A stretch of 64,000 nt of DNA from Litoribacillus peritrichatus (GCF_039537985.1 NZ_BAABBN010000012.1:434001-498000), one strand, 5' to 3'. Counted from the stretch's first letter, positions 51,613 through 61,165 are shown. Notes: generated from the letters alone by a model not told the origin. Numbers and translations are program-made.

Positions 51613-54000
51613 ATGAGTGATAATCCTTGCTACCATTGCGGCGAATCCATTCCGTCACACATCAACGTCTCCTCCGAAATTGATCAGCAAGAACGGGAAT
51701 TCTGCTGCATTGGCTGCCAAGCGGTTGCCCTGACCATTTCTGGAGCAGGACTGAGTAATTACTATCGTTTCCGAACGGAAAACGCCCCGCAAGCATCGGA
51801 TAACGCAAGCCTTCAAGAGAAGTATTCACTGTATGATGAAGAATCTGTCCAAACCCGTTTTTGCAGTTATAACGAGAATATCGCCTCCGCGACCTTACTT
51901 ATTTCAGGCATCAGCTGCGCAGCCTGTGTCTGGCTAATAGAAAAACATCTGGAACACCTCAGCGGCATAGAAGAGGTTCGGGTTAACCTGACCACCCACA
52001 GAGCCACCATCAGCTGGAACACTCAAGACATCAAGTTGAGTGAAATCTTTTACGCCATTGATGCCATTGGCTATCATGCCGAACCCTGGAAAGCCAACCG
52101 GGCCGCTCAACAACAGCAAAAAGAGAATCACACTGCCTTGGCTCGCTTAGGAATTGCAGGTATCGGCATGATGCAGGTGATGATGATGGCCAATGCCTTA
52201 TATTTTGGTCACTACACGGGCATTGATCAGTCCTACGAGTCTTTTATCCGATGGGCCAGTTTATTCCTAACAACGCCCGTTGTGCTTTATTCTTCATTTC
52301 CGTTTTTCCAAGCCTCGTTTCGCGACCTCAAAACCCGTCACTTAACGATGGATGTACCGGTGTCCATTGCCATAGCTCTCGCCTTCTCTGCCAGCATCTG
52401 GGCCACATTCAAGGGAACCGGTGAGGTCTACTTTGATTCGGTTTGTATGTTTACCTTCTTTTTGTTGTTAGGTCGCTTTTTTGAAATGAAAGCCCGACAT
52501 CAAAATTCCCAAGCCAGTAATGAGTTAATTGGTTTACTCCCAAACACCACACTGGTTTATAAAGATGGCGAATATCAGATAACCTCCACAGAGCAAATTA
52601 AACTAGGCGATCAAGTGCTGATCAAGCCCGGGCATACCGTGCCGTCTGACGCTCGCGTCATCGAAGGCACGGCGGATCTGGATGAATCGGCATTAACGGG
52701 TGAATACCTGCCCGTCTCTAAAACCATTGGCGATGAAGTCTTAGGTGGTACCGTTTGCCTGGACCATCCTTTAGTCGTTGAGATCATTAAAATCGGCCAC
52801 CAAAATACCTTAAACCTCGTTGTTGAGCTGATGAACAAAGCGGAGTCTTCAAAGCCCCGCATTGCCAGAATTGCTGACACCATCGCCAGCCGGTTTGTCG
52901 CTGCGGTCTTGATTACGGCCGTCACTGTTTGGGGATGCTGGATGTTTATCGACCCGGATAAAGCCTTTTGGATCGCCTTATCCGTGCTTGTGGTTACCTG
53001 CCCCTGTGCGCTTTCGCTGGCCACACCAACGGCTATTACCGCAGCAACTTCCTCCCTTAAACGCTCAGGTCTGGTGATCACCAGCACACACGTACTGGAA
53101 ACGCTACCAACCACCACCGATGTGTTGTTCGATAAAACCGGAACGCTCACCCAAGGTAAGCTCACCATTGCGGATGTAACAACCGTCGATCAATTGAGTA
53201 AAGAAGAAGCCTTGGATATAGCGGCGAATCTTGAAGCCCTTTCAGAACACCCTATTGCCAGAGCATTCCCAAGTTCAACCAGCCCAGCCACAGACGTAGT
53301 TATCACGCCAGGTGGCGGCTTATCCGGGGTGATTGACTCAGAAACCTATCATATCGGCCATGCAGAGTTCATTGCACAACAACTGAATTCATCCGAAGTA
53401 AAATCGCCAGACTCCAACCATTGGGTCATACTGGCCAACCACGAACAACCGCTGGCTTGGTTCAAAGTAGAAGACACCGAACGAGAAGATGCCATCCAGG
53501 CAGTGACAGAAATGACCGAACGTAATCTTCAGGTTCATATGCTGACCGGTGATCGCTCTCAAGCGGCAAAGATCATAGGTGACAAACTCCAAATACCTAA
53601 CATCCACTCGGGCTTATCTCCGCAAGAGAAACTCGACAAGTTAAATGAGCTGCACGCTCAAAATAAAAAAACGCTCATGATTGGTGATGGCATTAATGAC
53701 ATTCCTGTATTAGCTTCAGCAGGCGTATCCATTGCAATGAGCGAAGCAACAGATTTAGCCAAAACCAAATCGGATATGGTGCTCATGAACGGAAAACTGA
53801 CAGCCATATCCAAAGCATTTGAAATAGCCGTTAAGTGCAGAAAAGTAATTAAACAGAATTTATCGTGGGCTTTATTGTATAATCTGATTGCTTTACCGCT
53901 GGCCGCCACAGGTTACATTCCACCCTGGGCTGCCGCGATAGGTATGTCCACCAGCTCTCTGGTGGTAGTACTTAATGCCGTTAGGCTTCGTAATATTTAA
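51613..54000 (+). CDS. ccoI: Copper-translocating P1B-type ATPase for cbb3 assembly
   Basis: A 795-residue P-type ATPase (FixI) exporting Cu(I) for oxidase assembly. The N terminus has a Cys cluster (CYHC at 6-9 and FCCIGC at 30-35) typical of the CcoI branch, then a heavy-metal domain with GISCAAC (Cys102/Cys105), eight membrane helices with the CPC transport motif at 463-465, the phosphorylated Asp507 in DKTGT, SEHPIA in the nucleotide domain and GDGINDIP at 691-698. Complete. It belongs to the low-flux metalation type (CopA2), not detoxification. Confidence 0.95.
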   Translation: MSDNPCYHCGESIPSHINVSSEIDQQEREFCCIGCQAVALTISGAGLSNYYRFRTENAPQASDNASLQEKYSLYDEESVQTRFCSYNENIASATLLISGISCAACVWLIEKHLEHLSGIEEVRVNLTTHRATISWNTQDIKLSEIFYAIDAIGYHAEPWKANRAAQQQQKENHTALARLGIAGIGMMQVMMMANALYFGHYTGIDQSYESFIRWASLFLTTPVVLYSSFPFFQASFRDLKTRHLTMDVPVSIAIALAFSASIWATFKGTGEVYFDSVCMFTFFLLLGRFFEMKARHQNSQASNELIGLLPNTTLVYKDGEYQITSTEQIKLGDQVLIKPGHTVPSDARVIEGTADLDESALTGEYLPVSKTIGDEVLGGTVCLDHPLVVEIIKIGHQNTLNLVVELMNKAESSKPRIARIADTIASRFVAAVLITAVTVWGCWMFIDPDKAFWIALSVLVVTCPCALSLATPTAITAATSSLKRSGLVITSTHVLETLPTTTDVLFDKTGTLTQGKLTIADVTTVDQLSKEEALDIAANLEALSEHPIARAFPSSTSPATDVVITPGGGLSGVIDSETYHIGHAEFIAQQLNSSEVKSPDSNHWVILANHEQPLAWFKVEDTEREDAIQAVTEMTERNLQVHMLTGDRSQAAKIIGDKLQIPNIHSGLSPQEKLDKLNELHAQNKKTLMIGDGINDIPVLASAGVSIAMSEATDLAKTKSDMVLMNGKLTAISKAFEIAVKCRKVIKQNLSWALLYNLIALPLAATGYIPPWAAAIGMSTSSLVVVLNAVRLRNI

Positions 54001-54056
54001 ACCAACGAAGCTCAAGGCAACTCAATCAATGCTAATCGCGCGTTAAGAGGTTTCAA

Positions 54057-54239
54057 GTGGACAGTATTTTATTCCTGATCCCTATTTCGATTATTTTTTT
54101 AAGCATCGCTGTTATCGCCTTGGTGTGGAACATTAAGAGCGGTCAGTTTGATGACCTTGAATCACCAGCACATAAAATTCTGTTTGATGACGACGACGAA
54201 CTCCTTCCTGATGATGCAAAACCTACGCAGAAAAAATAA
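54057..54239 (+). CDS. ccoS: cbb3 oxidase maturation protein CcoS
   Basis: A 60-residue single-span protein (helix at about 3-25, then WNIKSGQFDDLESPAHKILFDDD, the CcoS signature) required for cofactor insertion into the oxidase. The start is GTG at 54057 with AGAGG six bases upstream. Ends 15-33 bases before the SafE-type gene, depending on that gene's start. Confidence 0.92.
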   Translation: MDSILFLIPISIIFLSIAVIALVWNIKSGQFDDLESPAHKILFDDDDELLPDDAKPTQKK

Positions 54240-54272
54240 CCCTCCAATCCATTATTGCCTGATCTTACCTAT

Positions 54273-55196
54273 ATGACCCCAGATACACTTTCTTTTGCAG
54301 CAGCTTTTTTAGTCGGACTTTTAGGCGGTGCACACTGCATCGGCATGTGTGGCGGAATCACCGGCGCTTTCGGCGTCAACACAAAAGGTTCGATCAAAAA
54401 TCGCCTGGCTTTATCACTGAGTTTTAATAGCGGAAGAATTATCAGCTACACCCTTGCCGGGGTTCTGATTGGTTTAATCAGCACCTTCTTTACCGACATC
54501 AACCCGATGATAGGCATGGTACTCAGAATCATCGCAGGGGTCTTTATCATCCTTATGGGGTTATACGTTGCAGACTGGTCTCGTGCGATTACCTCCATTG
54601 AAAAAGTTGGCCAGTTTATTTGGAAGTTTATTTCACCTCTGACCAAACCGTTTTTGCCGCCATCCAATCCACCCAAAGCACTGATGCTTGGCTTACTTTG
54701 GGGATGGCTTCCGTGCGGCCTGGTTTACAGCACCTTAGTTCTTGCTTCAGCCAGCCCAACGGTCATGGGTTCAGCCTCGATCATGTTTGCTTTTGGCTTG
54801 GGTACTTTACCGACCATGCTTTTAACCGGAATGCTCGCTTCACAGCTGACGAGTTTCATTCGAAATCAAAGTGTCAGGTATGTGGCTGCTATACTTATGA
54901 TACTGATGGGCGTGTGGATTATTTTTGGTAACAGCCAACACATCTTTGGACATGGAAATCATGCGGGTATGGATCATTCGGCCGGAGGTCATTCAACCGG
55001 AGATCATTCGAATATGAATCATGGTAATCCAAATGACACGATTGACCATTCTAATATGAACCACTCGGAATCAACTGGCACGATCGATCATTCCAGCATG
55101 GATCATTCAGAAATGGATCACTCAAACATGGATCATGGCATGCAAGAGAGCCAGGTTGATCACTCTAAGATGGATCATTCGAAAATGAATCATTAA
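54273..55196 (+). CDS. Sulfite exporter TauE/SafE-type membrane protein with His/Met-rich tail
   Basis: A 307-residue inner-membrane protein of the DsbD-like TauE/SafE group commonly found at the end of cco clusters: six membrane helices, with the conserved GLLGGAHCIGMCGGITGAF near the start and LLWGWLPCGLVYSTL in the second half. Each has a membrane Cys as in cytochrome-maturation and copper proteins of this type. The last 80 residues are unusual: repeats of DHSxM and MxH type (DHSNMNH, DHSSMDHSEMDH), a likely Cu-binding tail in the periplasm. Start uncertain: ATG 54273 or TTG 54255, neither with a clear ribosome site. Function in copper supply to the oxidase is inferred from context. Confidence 0.85.
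   Translation: MTPDTLSFAAAFLVGLLGGAHCIGMCGGITGAFGVNTKGSIKNRLALSLSFNSGRIISYTLAGVLIGLISTFFTDINPMIGMVLRIIAGVFIILMGLYVADWSRAITSIEKVGQFIWKFISPLTKPFLPPSNPPKALMLGLLWGWLPCGLVYSTLVLASASPTVMGSASIMFAFGLGTLPTMLLTGMLASQLTSFIRNQSVRYVAAILMILMGVWIIFGNSQHIFGHGNHAGMDHSAGGHSTGDHSNMNHGNPNDTIDHSNMNHSESTGTIDHSSMDHSEMDHSNMDHGMQESQVDHSKMDHSKMNH
54950..55193 (+). repeat. Degenerate coding repeat, His/Met-rich tail
   Basis: About a dozen short units built around GATCAT and ATGGATCATTC encode Asp-His-Ser/Asn-Met motifs. Units vary in length by multiples of three, so the frame is kept. The stretch likely arose by slippage or unequal exchange and is prone to length change. Confidence 0.75.
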
Positions 55197-55345
55197 CGTC
55201 GCAAAAAACGACCAAATGGTTATAATTTAGAATCACTAATTATTTGATTTGTAAGCCGATGAAATATCCTTGCACTATTTAAGTGCTTTATTGGTTTACT
55301 CGCATGTGATATAAAACTCAAAAATTCTTAAAGAAGATACAGAAG

Positions 55346-56125
55346 ATGTCACAAAAAACCTTAAATTCAGTCAAAAGCTGTGGAACGGCCGTTAGCTGCC
55401 AGGATTGTACTCTAAGTTCATTGTGCCTTCCTATTTCGCTGGACGGGCACGACGTCGACCGATTAGATGCCATCATCAAACGCGGCAGACCCTTCCAGAA
55501 AAGTCACACCATCTGGCGACAAGGCGATGATTTTCAATCGGTTTTAGCAATCCGATCAGGCAGTGTAAAAAGCTTTGTTACCAGCCCATCCGGAGAGGAG
55601 CAGATTGTTGGCTTCCACTTTGCCGGTGAGCTGATCGGTTTAAACGGCTTATTTAAGAAGAAGTATCCAATCTCGACCGTTGCCCTTGAGACAACGACCG
55701 TTTGTGACATTCCATACGACAGCTTAGACGCACTGGCAGACGACTTACCAGAGCTGAGAGACCAGATTCTTCACAGCATGAGTCAGGAAATATCTGAAGA
55801 TCAGCAAATGATGCTGCTTCTGAGCAAAAAAACCTCAGATCAGCGTTTAGCTACGTTCTTGGTTTCCCTCTCTGAGCGTTTTCATCGCCGAGGCTACTCT
55901 GCAACGCGTTTCAGATTAACCATGTCCCGAAACGATCTCGGTAACTTCCTGGGGTTAGCGGTTGAAACCATTAGCCGTATTTTCAGTAAATTCCAACAGC
56001 AGGAAATCCTGAGATTCATTGACAGCAGCAGAGACATCGAATTGCTGGATATGGACACACTTTACGAACTTGCTGACTTGCAAGACAGCGTACAAAGACC
56101 TTGCGGCAGTAAATCCGCCAGTTAA
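55346..56125 (+). CDS. fnr: Oxygen-sensing CRP/FNR-family activator
   Basis: A 259-residue regulator (Fnr, called Anr in Pseudomonas). The [4Fe-4S] ligands are Cys18, Cys21 and Cys27 (CQDCTLSSLC) plus Cys120 in TTTVCDIPYD; an extra Cys12 is present. The cyclic-nucleotide-like beta roll spans about 45-150 and the C-terminal helix-turn-helix is SRNDLGNFLGLAVETISRIFSKF, with the E-SR recognition residues that read TTGAT half sites. Loss of O2 keeps the cluster and lets it dimerise and bind. Placed at the end of the cco locus it likely controls ccoNOQP. No hemN lies between the exporter and this gene, unlike many relatives. Confidence 0.95.
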   Translation: MSQKTLNSVKSCGTAVSCQDCTLSSLCLPISLDGHDVDRLDAIIKRGRPFQKSHTIWRQGDDFQSVLAIRSGSVKSFVTSPSGEEQIVGFHFAGELIGLNGLFKKKYPISTVALETTTVCDIPYDSLDALADDLPELRDQILHSMSQEISEDQQMMLLLSKKTSDQRLATFLVSLSERFHRRGYSATRFRLTMSRNDLGNFLGLAVETISRIFSKFQQQEILRFIDSSRDIELLDMDTLYELADLQDSVQRPCGSKSAS

Positions 56126-56143
56126 AGCCTGTTGATAACGACA

Positions 56144-56174
56144 AAAATATAAGCCCTTTCGGGCTTATATTTTA
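56144..56174. terminator. Bidirectional terminator between fnr and ppnN
   Basis: AAAATATAAGCCC and GGGCTTATATTTT form a perfect 13-bp stem with a TTTC loop between two convergent genes. Confidence 0.92.
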
Positions 56175-56193
56175 AATTGCGTTCCTCTCAAAT

Positions 56194-57567
56194 TCAGTCA
56201 GTAATTACTTCATAGCAAGGAACGTACTTGCTGCCCGGCAACTTCATCCGCTTCTGCCGAACAAAAGATTTTAATAACTTATCCAGCTTTTGCATCAATA
56301 CTTTATCACCGTGCAATTTAAAGGGACCGTGCTTGTGTATTTCAGCAATGCCCTGTTCTTTTACATTACCCGCAACAATACCCGACATTGCCCGCCGTAG
56401 CTGTGATGCCAACTGATACGGAGGTTGATCCATATGCAAATCCAATTCGGACATAGTTTTATGAGTCGGCACAAAAGGCTCCTGAAATACCTCATTAATC
56501 TTCAGTAACCAATTAAAGTAAAATGCATCCTGAATGGACTTCCGGTGCTCTTTCACCTCAGTCATTCTTTCATTTAAAGTAATTGCTAACTGCTCAGGAT
56601 CAGCAATAATAATTTCATATAGCTTCTGGGCTTCAGGCCCTAACGTACTGCCAATAAACTCATCGATTTCAATAAAGTAATCCGCAGACTCTTTGGGGGC
56701 CGTAAAATACACAGGAAACGCTTGTCCGTGATCACTGCCCATCAGCACGCCGAGTAAATACAAAATTTCTTCAGCCGTACCGGCGCCACCAGGAAACACA
56801 ACAATCCCGTGGCCCAAACGAATGAACGCCTCCAGACGCTTTTCAATGTCCGGCATGATGATCAGCTCGTTCACAATCGGGTTTGGCGATTCTGCTGCAA
56901 TGATGCCCGGTTCCGTAAGACCTATGTACCTCGGGGTGCGGATTCTTTGCTTCACATGGGCCACGTTTGCGCCCTTCATCGGCCCCTTCATCGCGCCCGG
57001 ACCACAACCGGTGCAAATATCAAACCCCCTCAGGCCCAACTGATAACCCACTTCTTTGGTGTAATCATACTCAACACTGCCAATGGAGTGTCCTCCCCAA
57101 CAAACGATAATGTTCGGGTCCATCCGAGCTTTTAGCGCATTGGCTTGCCTTAGAGTATGAAAAACAGCCTCTGTAATTTGAGCCCCATTGCCTTCCTGAC
57201 CTAACTCGTCCAAATCAAGCTGAGTACTCAGGTAAATGATATCTCTCAAGACCGAATATAAATTCTCTTTCACCCCTTGAATCATTTTTCCATCTACGAA
57301 TGCTCTTGCAGGTGCATTCTGAACTTCCAGACACGCGCCTCTCGCCTGGGGCACAATATTGATATCAAAATCGCGATATTGATTTTCAAGCTGTTCTATA
57401 TCGTCATTATCAATACCGCTGTTCATGACCGCCAACGCACATCGGCGGAATATTTCGTACATTTTTCCTTTGTTTAAACCACTGAGTGTATTCACCTCGT
57501 TCATGGACAAAACATCCACACTACCAACGGGTGAAAGCACCGAATAATCAATTACTTCTGACGGCAT
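56194..57567 (-). CDS. ppnN: Nucleotide 5'-monophosphate nucleosidase PpnN (LOG family)
   Basis: A 457-residue LOG-family enzyme that splits nucleoside monophosphates into base and ribose phosphate and, in E. coli (YgdH), responds to (p)ppGpp. The nucleotide-binding core has CWGGHSIGSVEYDY, GFDICTGCGPGAMKGPMKGA and the LOG motif VVFPGGAGTAEE; N- and C-terminal extensions characteristic of PpnN flank it. I start at ATG 57567, which has GGAG six bases upstream; an in-frame start at 57615 would add 16 residues. It lies 34 bases after the preceding membrane protein gene and may share its transcript. Confidence 0.92.
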   Translation of the reverse strand: MPSEVIDYSVLSPVGSVDVLSMNEVNTLSGLNKGKMYEIFRRCALAVMNSGIDNDDIEQLENQYRDFDINIVPQARGACLEVQNAPARAFVDGKMIQGVKENLYSVLRDIIYLSTQLDLDELGQEGNGAQITEAVFHTLRQANALKARMDPNIIVCWGGHSIGSVEYDYTKEVGYQLGLRGFDICTGCGPGAMKGPMKGANVAHVKQRIRTPRYIGLTEPGIIAAESPNPIVNELIIMPDIEKRLEAFIRLGHGIVVFPGGAGTAEEILYLLGVLMGSDHGQAFPVYFTAPKESADYFIEIDEFIGSTLGPEAQKLYEIIIADPEQLAITLNERMTEVKEHRKSIQDAFYFNWLLKINEVFQEPFVPTHKTMSELDLHMDQPPYQLASQLRRAMSGIVAGNVKEQGIAEIHKHGPFKLHGDKVLMQKLDKLLKSFVRQKRMKLPGSKYVPCYEVITD

Positions 57568-57601
57568 AATGCTCTCCTTGCCAGTACATCCAATATTAAG
57601 T

Positions 57602-58171
57602 TTAGTCGATCTCATCTAAGCCTTGATGATCACCTTCTTTCACAAAGTGCTTATTCATTAAGTCAGCTAACGTTGCAGCCCATACTTTAAAATCATCCAG
57701 GTCCTGTTGGTTACCTGCTTCACTCCACCCAATGGAAATTGAGCGGGCCATAATGGAAACAGCAAAAAGTGATTCCGAATATTTTGAAGTTAACTGCATT
57801 ATGTGGGCTATTATTTCTTCCTGAAGTTCATCTTGCTTTATGTACCAGCCCCAACCATCTATGGGTTTATTTTCATTCACCCCGTCCAATGGTTCGGACT
57901 GATCATCACTTCGTATCAGCATCCAGCCGGTTTTTACGCCTTTGAGCGGTACATCCACAAAGCTGTATGAGGCCCCTTCATGGCAGTTTTCTTCTACCCT
58001 GCCAGATACATTAATGACTGGATATTTCATTAATTTGACTTTAATGCCTGAGACAATCGCTTGCTGCCGAAGTTTCGCGATTCTTCTGTCATGCTTTGAA
58101 GGCATAATCCACATGATTGATCCAACAACCATCAAAGCCGCCATTAACGTTACTACCATCCACACTTGCAT
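57602..58171 (-). CDS. Conserved hypothetical membrane-anchored protein
   Basis: A 189-residue protein with one N-terminal membrane helix (about 3-23, VWMVVTLMAALMVVGSIMWIM) followed by a basic stretch (PSKHDRRIAKLRQQA) and a soluble domain (SGIKVKLMKYPVINVSGRV, GWGWYIKQDELQEEIIAHIMQL). The pattern of a helix, then PSxxDRRxAxLRxxA, recurs in gammaproteobacterial genomes, but I know no function. It precedes ppnN on the same strand. Confidence 0.72.
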   Translation of the reverse strand: MQVWMVVTLMAALMVVGSIMWIMPSKHDRRIAKLRQQAIVSGIKVKLMKYPVINVSGRVEENCHEGASYSFVDVPLKGVKTGWMLIRSDDQSEPLDGVNENKPIDGWGWYIKQDELQEEIIAHIMQLTSKYSESLFAVSIMARSISIGWSEAGNQQDLDDFKVWAATLADLMNKHFVKEGDHQGLDEID

Positions 58172-58400
58172 AATTAACCGTACCTTTGAAAAACAACTAA
58201 ATTGATCTAACTCAGGGTAAAGATCGAGAATTCAGGTGAAACTCGAAGTTGAAACATTAAACACTTACTTCAATAATAGAATCATAGACACATTGGATGG
58301 TCTACTTAGAAATAAGTTAAATTCTCTTGGTTTCGAAGAATTGAATGAATTAATGTCGAATTCATCGAATCAGACACTGGAGTTCATTGAGGATACCTGT

Positions 58401-58829
58401 ATGTCCAGTTATAACACAATCTTATTAGCCATTGATTTATCGGACGAATCGGAAAAAGTCATAGAGCCGGCAAAGAGATTCATCACCGCTTTTGACTCCA
58501 AAGTTCATGTTCTGCACACCATAGAGCCCTTTGCATTTGCTTTTGGTGGCGATATCCCATTTGATGTCATTGAGGTCCAGGATCAACTGATTGATCATGC
58601 AAAACAAAACCTGAAAAAACTCATTGAAAAGACAGAACTTGAAACCGTCGAGATGGACGTCGTGGTAGGTTCGGTTAACTCAGAAGTTCACCGCAAAGCA
58701 AAAGAGATTGGAGCGGATCTTGTGATTGTTGGCAGTCATGGCCGCCACGGTTTGGCACTACTGTTAGGGTCTCATGCATCAGACGTGATTCACCACGCTG
58801 AATACGACGTACTGGCTGTAAGGATATAA
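58401..58829 (+). CDS. uspA: Universal stress protein (UspA family)
   Basis: A 142-residue single-domain universal stress protein: first strand YNTILLAIDLSDESEKV, and the ATP-type signature GSHGRHGLALLLGSHASDVIHHA at the C terminus, matching G-2x-G-9x-G-S/T. Cytoplasmic dimer induced by growth arrest in relatives. I start at ATG 58401, eight bases after GAGG, where the family fold begins. The frame is open for 55 further codons upstream to an ATG at 58236, giving a protein-like leader, so a longer form cannot be excluded. Confidence 0.88.
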   Translation: MSSYNTILLAIDLSDESEKVIEPAKRFITAFDSKVHVLHTIEPFAFAFGGDIPFDVIEVQDQLIDHAKQNLKKLIEKTELETVEMDVVVGSVNSEVHRKAKEIGADLVIVGSHGRHGLALLLGSHASDVIHHAEYDVLAVRI

Positions 58830-58930
58830 CCACTCAGAACCAAAGACTTACGCTTTTAGTCGCTCAAATGGACCACTTCAGATCAATCACGTCAGCTAAA
58901 TTAACCCAGACTTGTTCTGAAGTGAATCCA

Positions 58931-58972
58931 AAAAAGACTGAGTGAAATGTATAACGCTCACTCAGTCTTTTA
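58931..58972. terminator. Hairpin terminator between uspA and uup
   Basis: AAAAAGACTGAGTGA (58931-58945) and TCACTCAGTCTTTT (58958-58971) form a long stem with a 12-base loop, A-run on the left and T-run on the right, so it can serve both convergent genes. Confidence 0.88.
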
Positions 58973-58977
58973 GCCGC

Positions 58978-60885
58978 TTATTCACCGCCGGCCATGGCCT
59001 CCAGTTCCACCCAACGCTCCATCATGTCTTCCAGCGTTTGCTCTGCCTTGGACATTTCTTCCAGCTTGGCGGTTACGTATTCATGGTCTTTTTGATAGAA
59101 ATCAGCGGCCGCCACTTCTTCCTGCAAAGCTTCGACCAACGTTTCTTGCGCTGCTAACCGATCAGGTAACTCATCCAATTCCCGCTGAATTTTATAACTT
59201 AATTTTTTGGGTTTTGCTTTGTCAGGTACATTATTTTTAACCACCGCTTCTGACTCAACCGGCGTTTTCGTCTTATCTGACTTACCGGAGTCAAGGTGTT
59301 TAAATTTCCCCCCTGATCGCTGCCAATCAGTAAAACCGCCGACCAATTCCTCAATCTTGCCATTTCCGTGGAATACCAACGAGTTACTGACCACATTGTC
59401 TAAGAACGAACGATCGTGACTGACCAAAAGAATCGTACCGTCAAATTCCATCAGAAGTTCTTCCAGCAGCTCCAGCGTTTCCATATCGAGGTCATTGGTC
59501 GGTTCGTCCAACACCAGAACATTGGCAGGCTGACTGAATAAACGCGCCAACAGAACCCGGTTTTTTTCACCCCCGGAAAGTGCTTTAACAGGCGTTCTTG
59601 CCCGTTCCGGAGTAAACAGAAAATCACCCAGGTAACCAATAATATGCTTAGACTGACCACCAATGGTAATGCTGTCCCGGCCTTCTGAAACATTATCAAT
59701 CACCGATTTTTCAAGTTCTAATTGACTACGAAGCTGTTCAAAGTAAGCCACTTCCATTTTGGTGCCAATTCGAACGGAACCTGAATCCGGCGCCATTTGA
59801 CCAAGTAATGCTTTCAACAGAGTACTTTTTCCTACGCCATTGGGGCCAATTAAGCCAACTCGATCCCCTCGCATTAAAAGAAAGTTGAAATTATCAAATA
59901 TTTTTTGGTCACCATAGGAATGACAAACGCCTTCCATCTCCGCCACCAATTTGCCAGAACGATCGGCTGAAGAAATCGAAAATGACGCCTTACCAACGCG
60001 GTTTCTACGTTCACTGCGCTCATTTCTCATGGCTTTCAGCGCTCTTACCCGACCTTCATTGCGGGTTCTTCGCGCCTTAATGCCCTGCCTGATCCATTTT
60101 TCCTCTTGTGCCAGCTTGCGGTCAAATTCGTGCCAGTGTTTTTCTTCTGCCGCTAACCAGTCCGCCTTACGAACCAGGTACTCTTCATAAGTGCAGTCCC
60201 AGCTCGTCAGATTGCCCCGGTCCAACTCCAGAATACGATTGGCAACGTTTTTCAGAAAACTCCTATCGTGAGTGATCAATAATATGCTGCCTTCAAACTG
60301 CTTCAGCTGTTGCTCCAACCATTCAATCGCCAAAATGTCCAAGTGGTTGGTCGGCTCATCCAGCAATAATAAATCAGGCTCTGAAACCAATGCCCGGCCA
60401 AGCACCACACGTCGACGCCAACCACCCGACAATTCGGACATCTTTTTATCTTCAGGCAAATTCAGTTTTTTAATGATCTGATCGACTTTTTGCTCGAGTG
60501 ACCAACCCTCATTGGCTTCGATGGCACTTTGAACACGGGCCAGGTGGTCCAGATCTGCGTCCGGGTTATGCGTCAGCTCATGATATTCAGCAATGAGTTG
60601 GCCAACGTCCGACAAGCCTCCAGCAACTACCTTATAAACCGTCTCATCATCCGCATCAGGCAAGTCCTGCTGCAATACACCAATCTTCAAACCGTCGTTA
60701 CGGATAACCATACCGCTATCCGGTAACTGATCGCCGGCGACCAACTTCAACAAAGACGACTTTCCTTGGCCATTTCGACCAATAATCGCAACTCTTTCGC
60801 CTTTATTGATCGTCAGAGAGGCATCCTCCAACAACGGTTTATCTCCGTAAGCCAAACAAACTTGGTCTAACTGCAATAAATTCAT
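58978..60885 (-). CDS. uup: ABC-F ATPase Uup
   Basis: A 635-residue soluble ABC-F protein with two ATPase domains (Walker A GRNGQGKSS and GPNGVGKST; signatures LSGGWRRRV and LSGGEKNRV; Walker B LLLLDEPTNHLD and VLVLDEPTNDLD), the interdomain linker rich in Arg/Lys (KARRTRNEGRVRALKAMRNE), and a C-terminal coiled-coil DNA-binding domain at about 550-635. ABC-F proteins act on ribosomes; Uup also suppresses precise transposon excision and affects branched DNA in E. coli. Divergent from slt with a 280-base gap in which I see no gene or clear structure. Confidence 0.94.
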   Translation of the reverse strand: MNLLQLDQVCLAYGDKPLLEDASLTINKGERVAIIGRNGQGKSSLLKLVAGDQLPDSGMVIRNDGLKIGVLQQDLPDADDETVYKVVAGGLSDVGQLIAEYHELTHNPDADLDHLARVQSAIEANEGWSLEQKVDQIIKKLNLPEDKKMSELSGGWRRRVVLGRALVSEPDLLLLDEPTNHLDILAIEWLEQQLKQFEGSILLITHDRSFLKNVANRILELDRGNLTSWDCTYEEYLVRKADWLAAEEKHWHEFDRKLAQEEKWIRQGIKARRTRNEGRVRALKAMRNERSERRNRVGKASFSISSADRSGKLVAEMEGVCHSYGDQKIFDNFNFLLMRGDRVGLIGPNGVGKSTLLKALLGQMAPDSGSVRIGTKMEVAYFEQLRSQLELEKSVIDNVSEGRDSITIGGQSKHIIGYLGDFLFTPERARTPVKALSGGEKNRVLLARLFSQPANVLVLDEPTNDLDMETLELLEELLMEFDGTILLVSHDRSFLDNVVSNSLVFHGNGKIEELVGGFTDWQRSGGKFKHLDSGKSDKTKTPVESEAVVKNNVPDKAKPKKLSYKIQRELDELPDRLAAQETLVEALQEEVAAADFYQKDHEYVTAKLEEMSKAEQTLEDMMERWVELEAMAGGE

Positions 60886-61165
60886 AACACCCTATATTCT
60901 CAATGTCGTGATGAGCTCACAATTCGCTCAAGGTAGCAATCTAGTAACAATGACTCATCTCTTACAAAAGCCTATACTCAGATACAAATTGAAACACATT
61001 AAAATCAACAAGATAGCTTCGATAGTTAATATTTAATGACAAATGGCCTTGCCAAACGAAAAATTCGCTTTAATCTTAGAATTTCCAGACTAATTTAAAT
61101 TTAAACTAAGTGCTGGCGGACAAGTATGTAGTCTTCTGTCATCAGTTACAAATTACGGCAAAACC
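60886..61165. other. Intergenic region between uup and slt
   Basis: 280 bases separating two divergent genes. It is AT-rich and must carry both promoters. I see no open frame longer than 30 codons, no strong inverted repeat and no confident -35/-10 pair. Confidence 0.5.

Noticed and set aside
55236..55249. TTGATTTGTAAGCC before fnr as an autoregulatory FNR box
   Set aside because: Only the left half matches; the right half has at most one or two matches.
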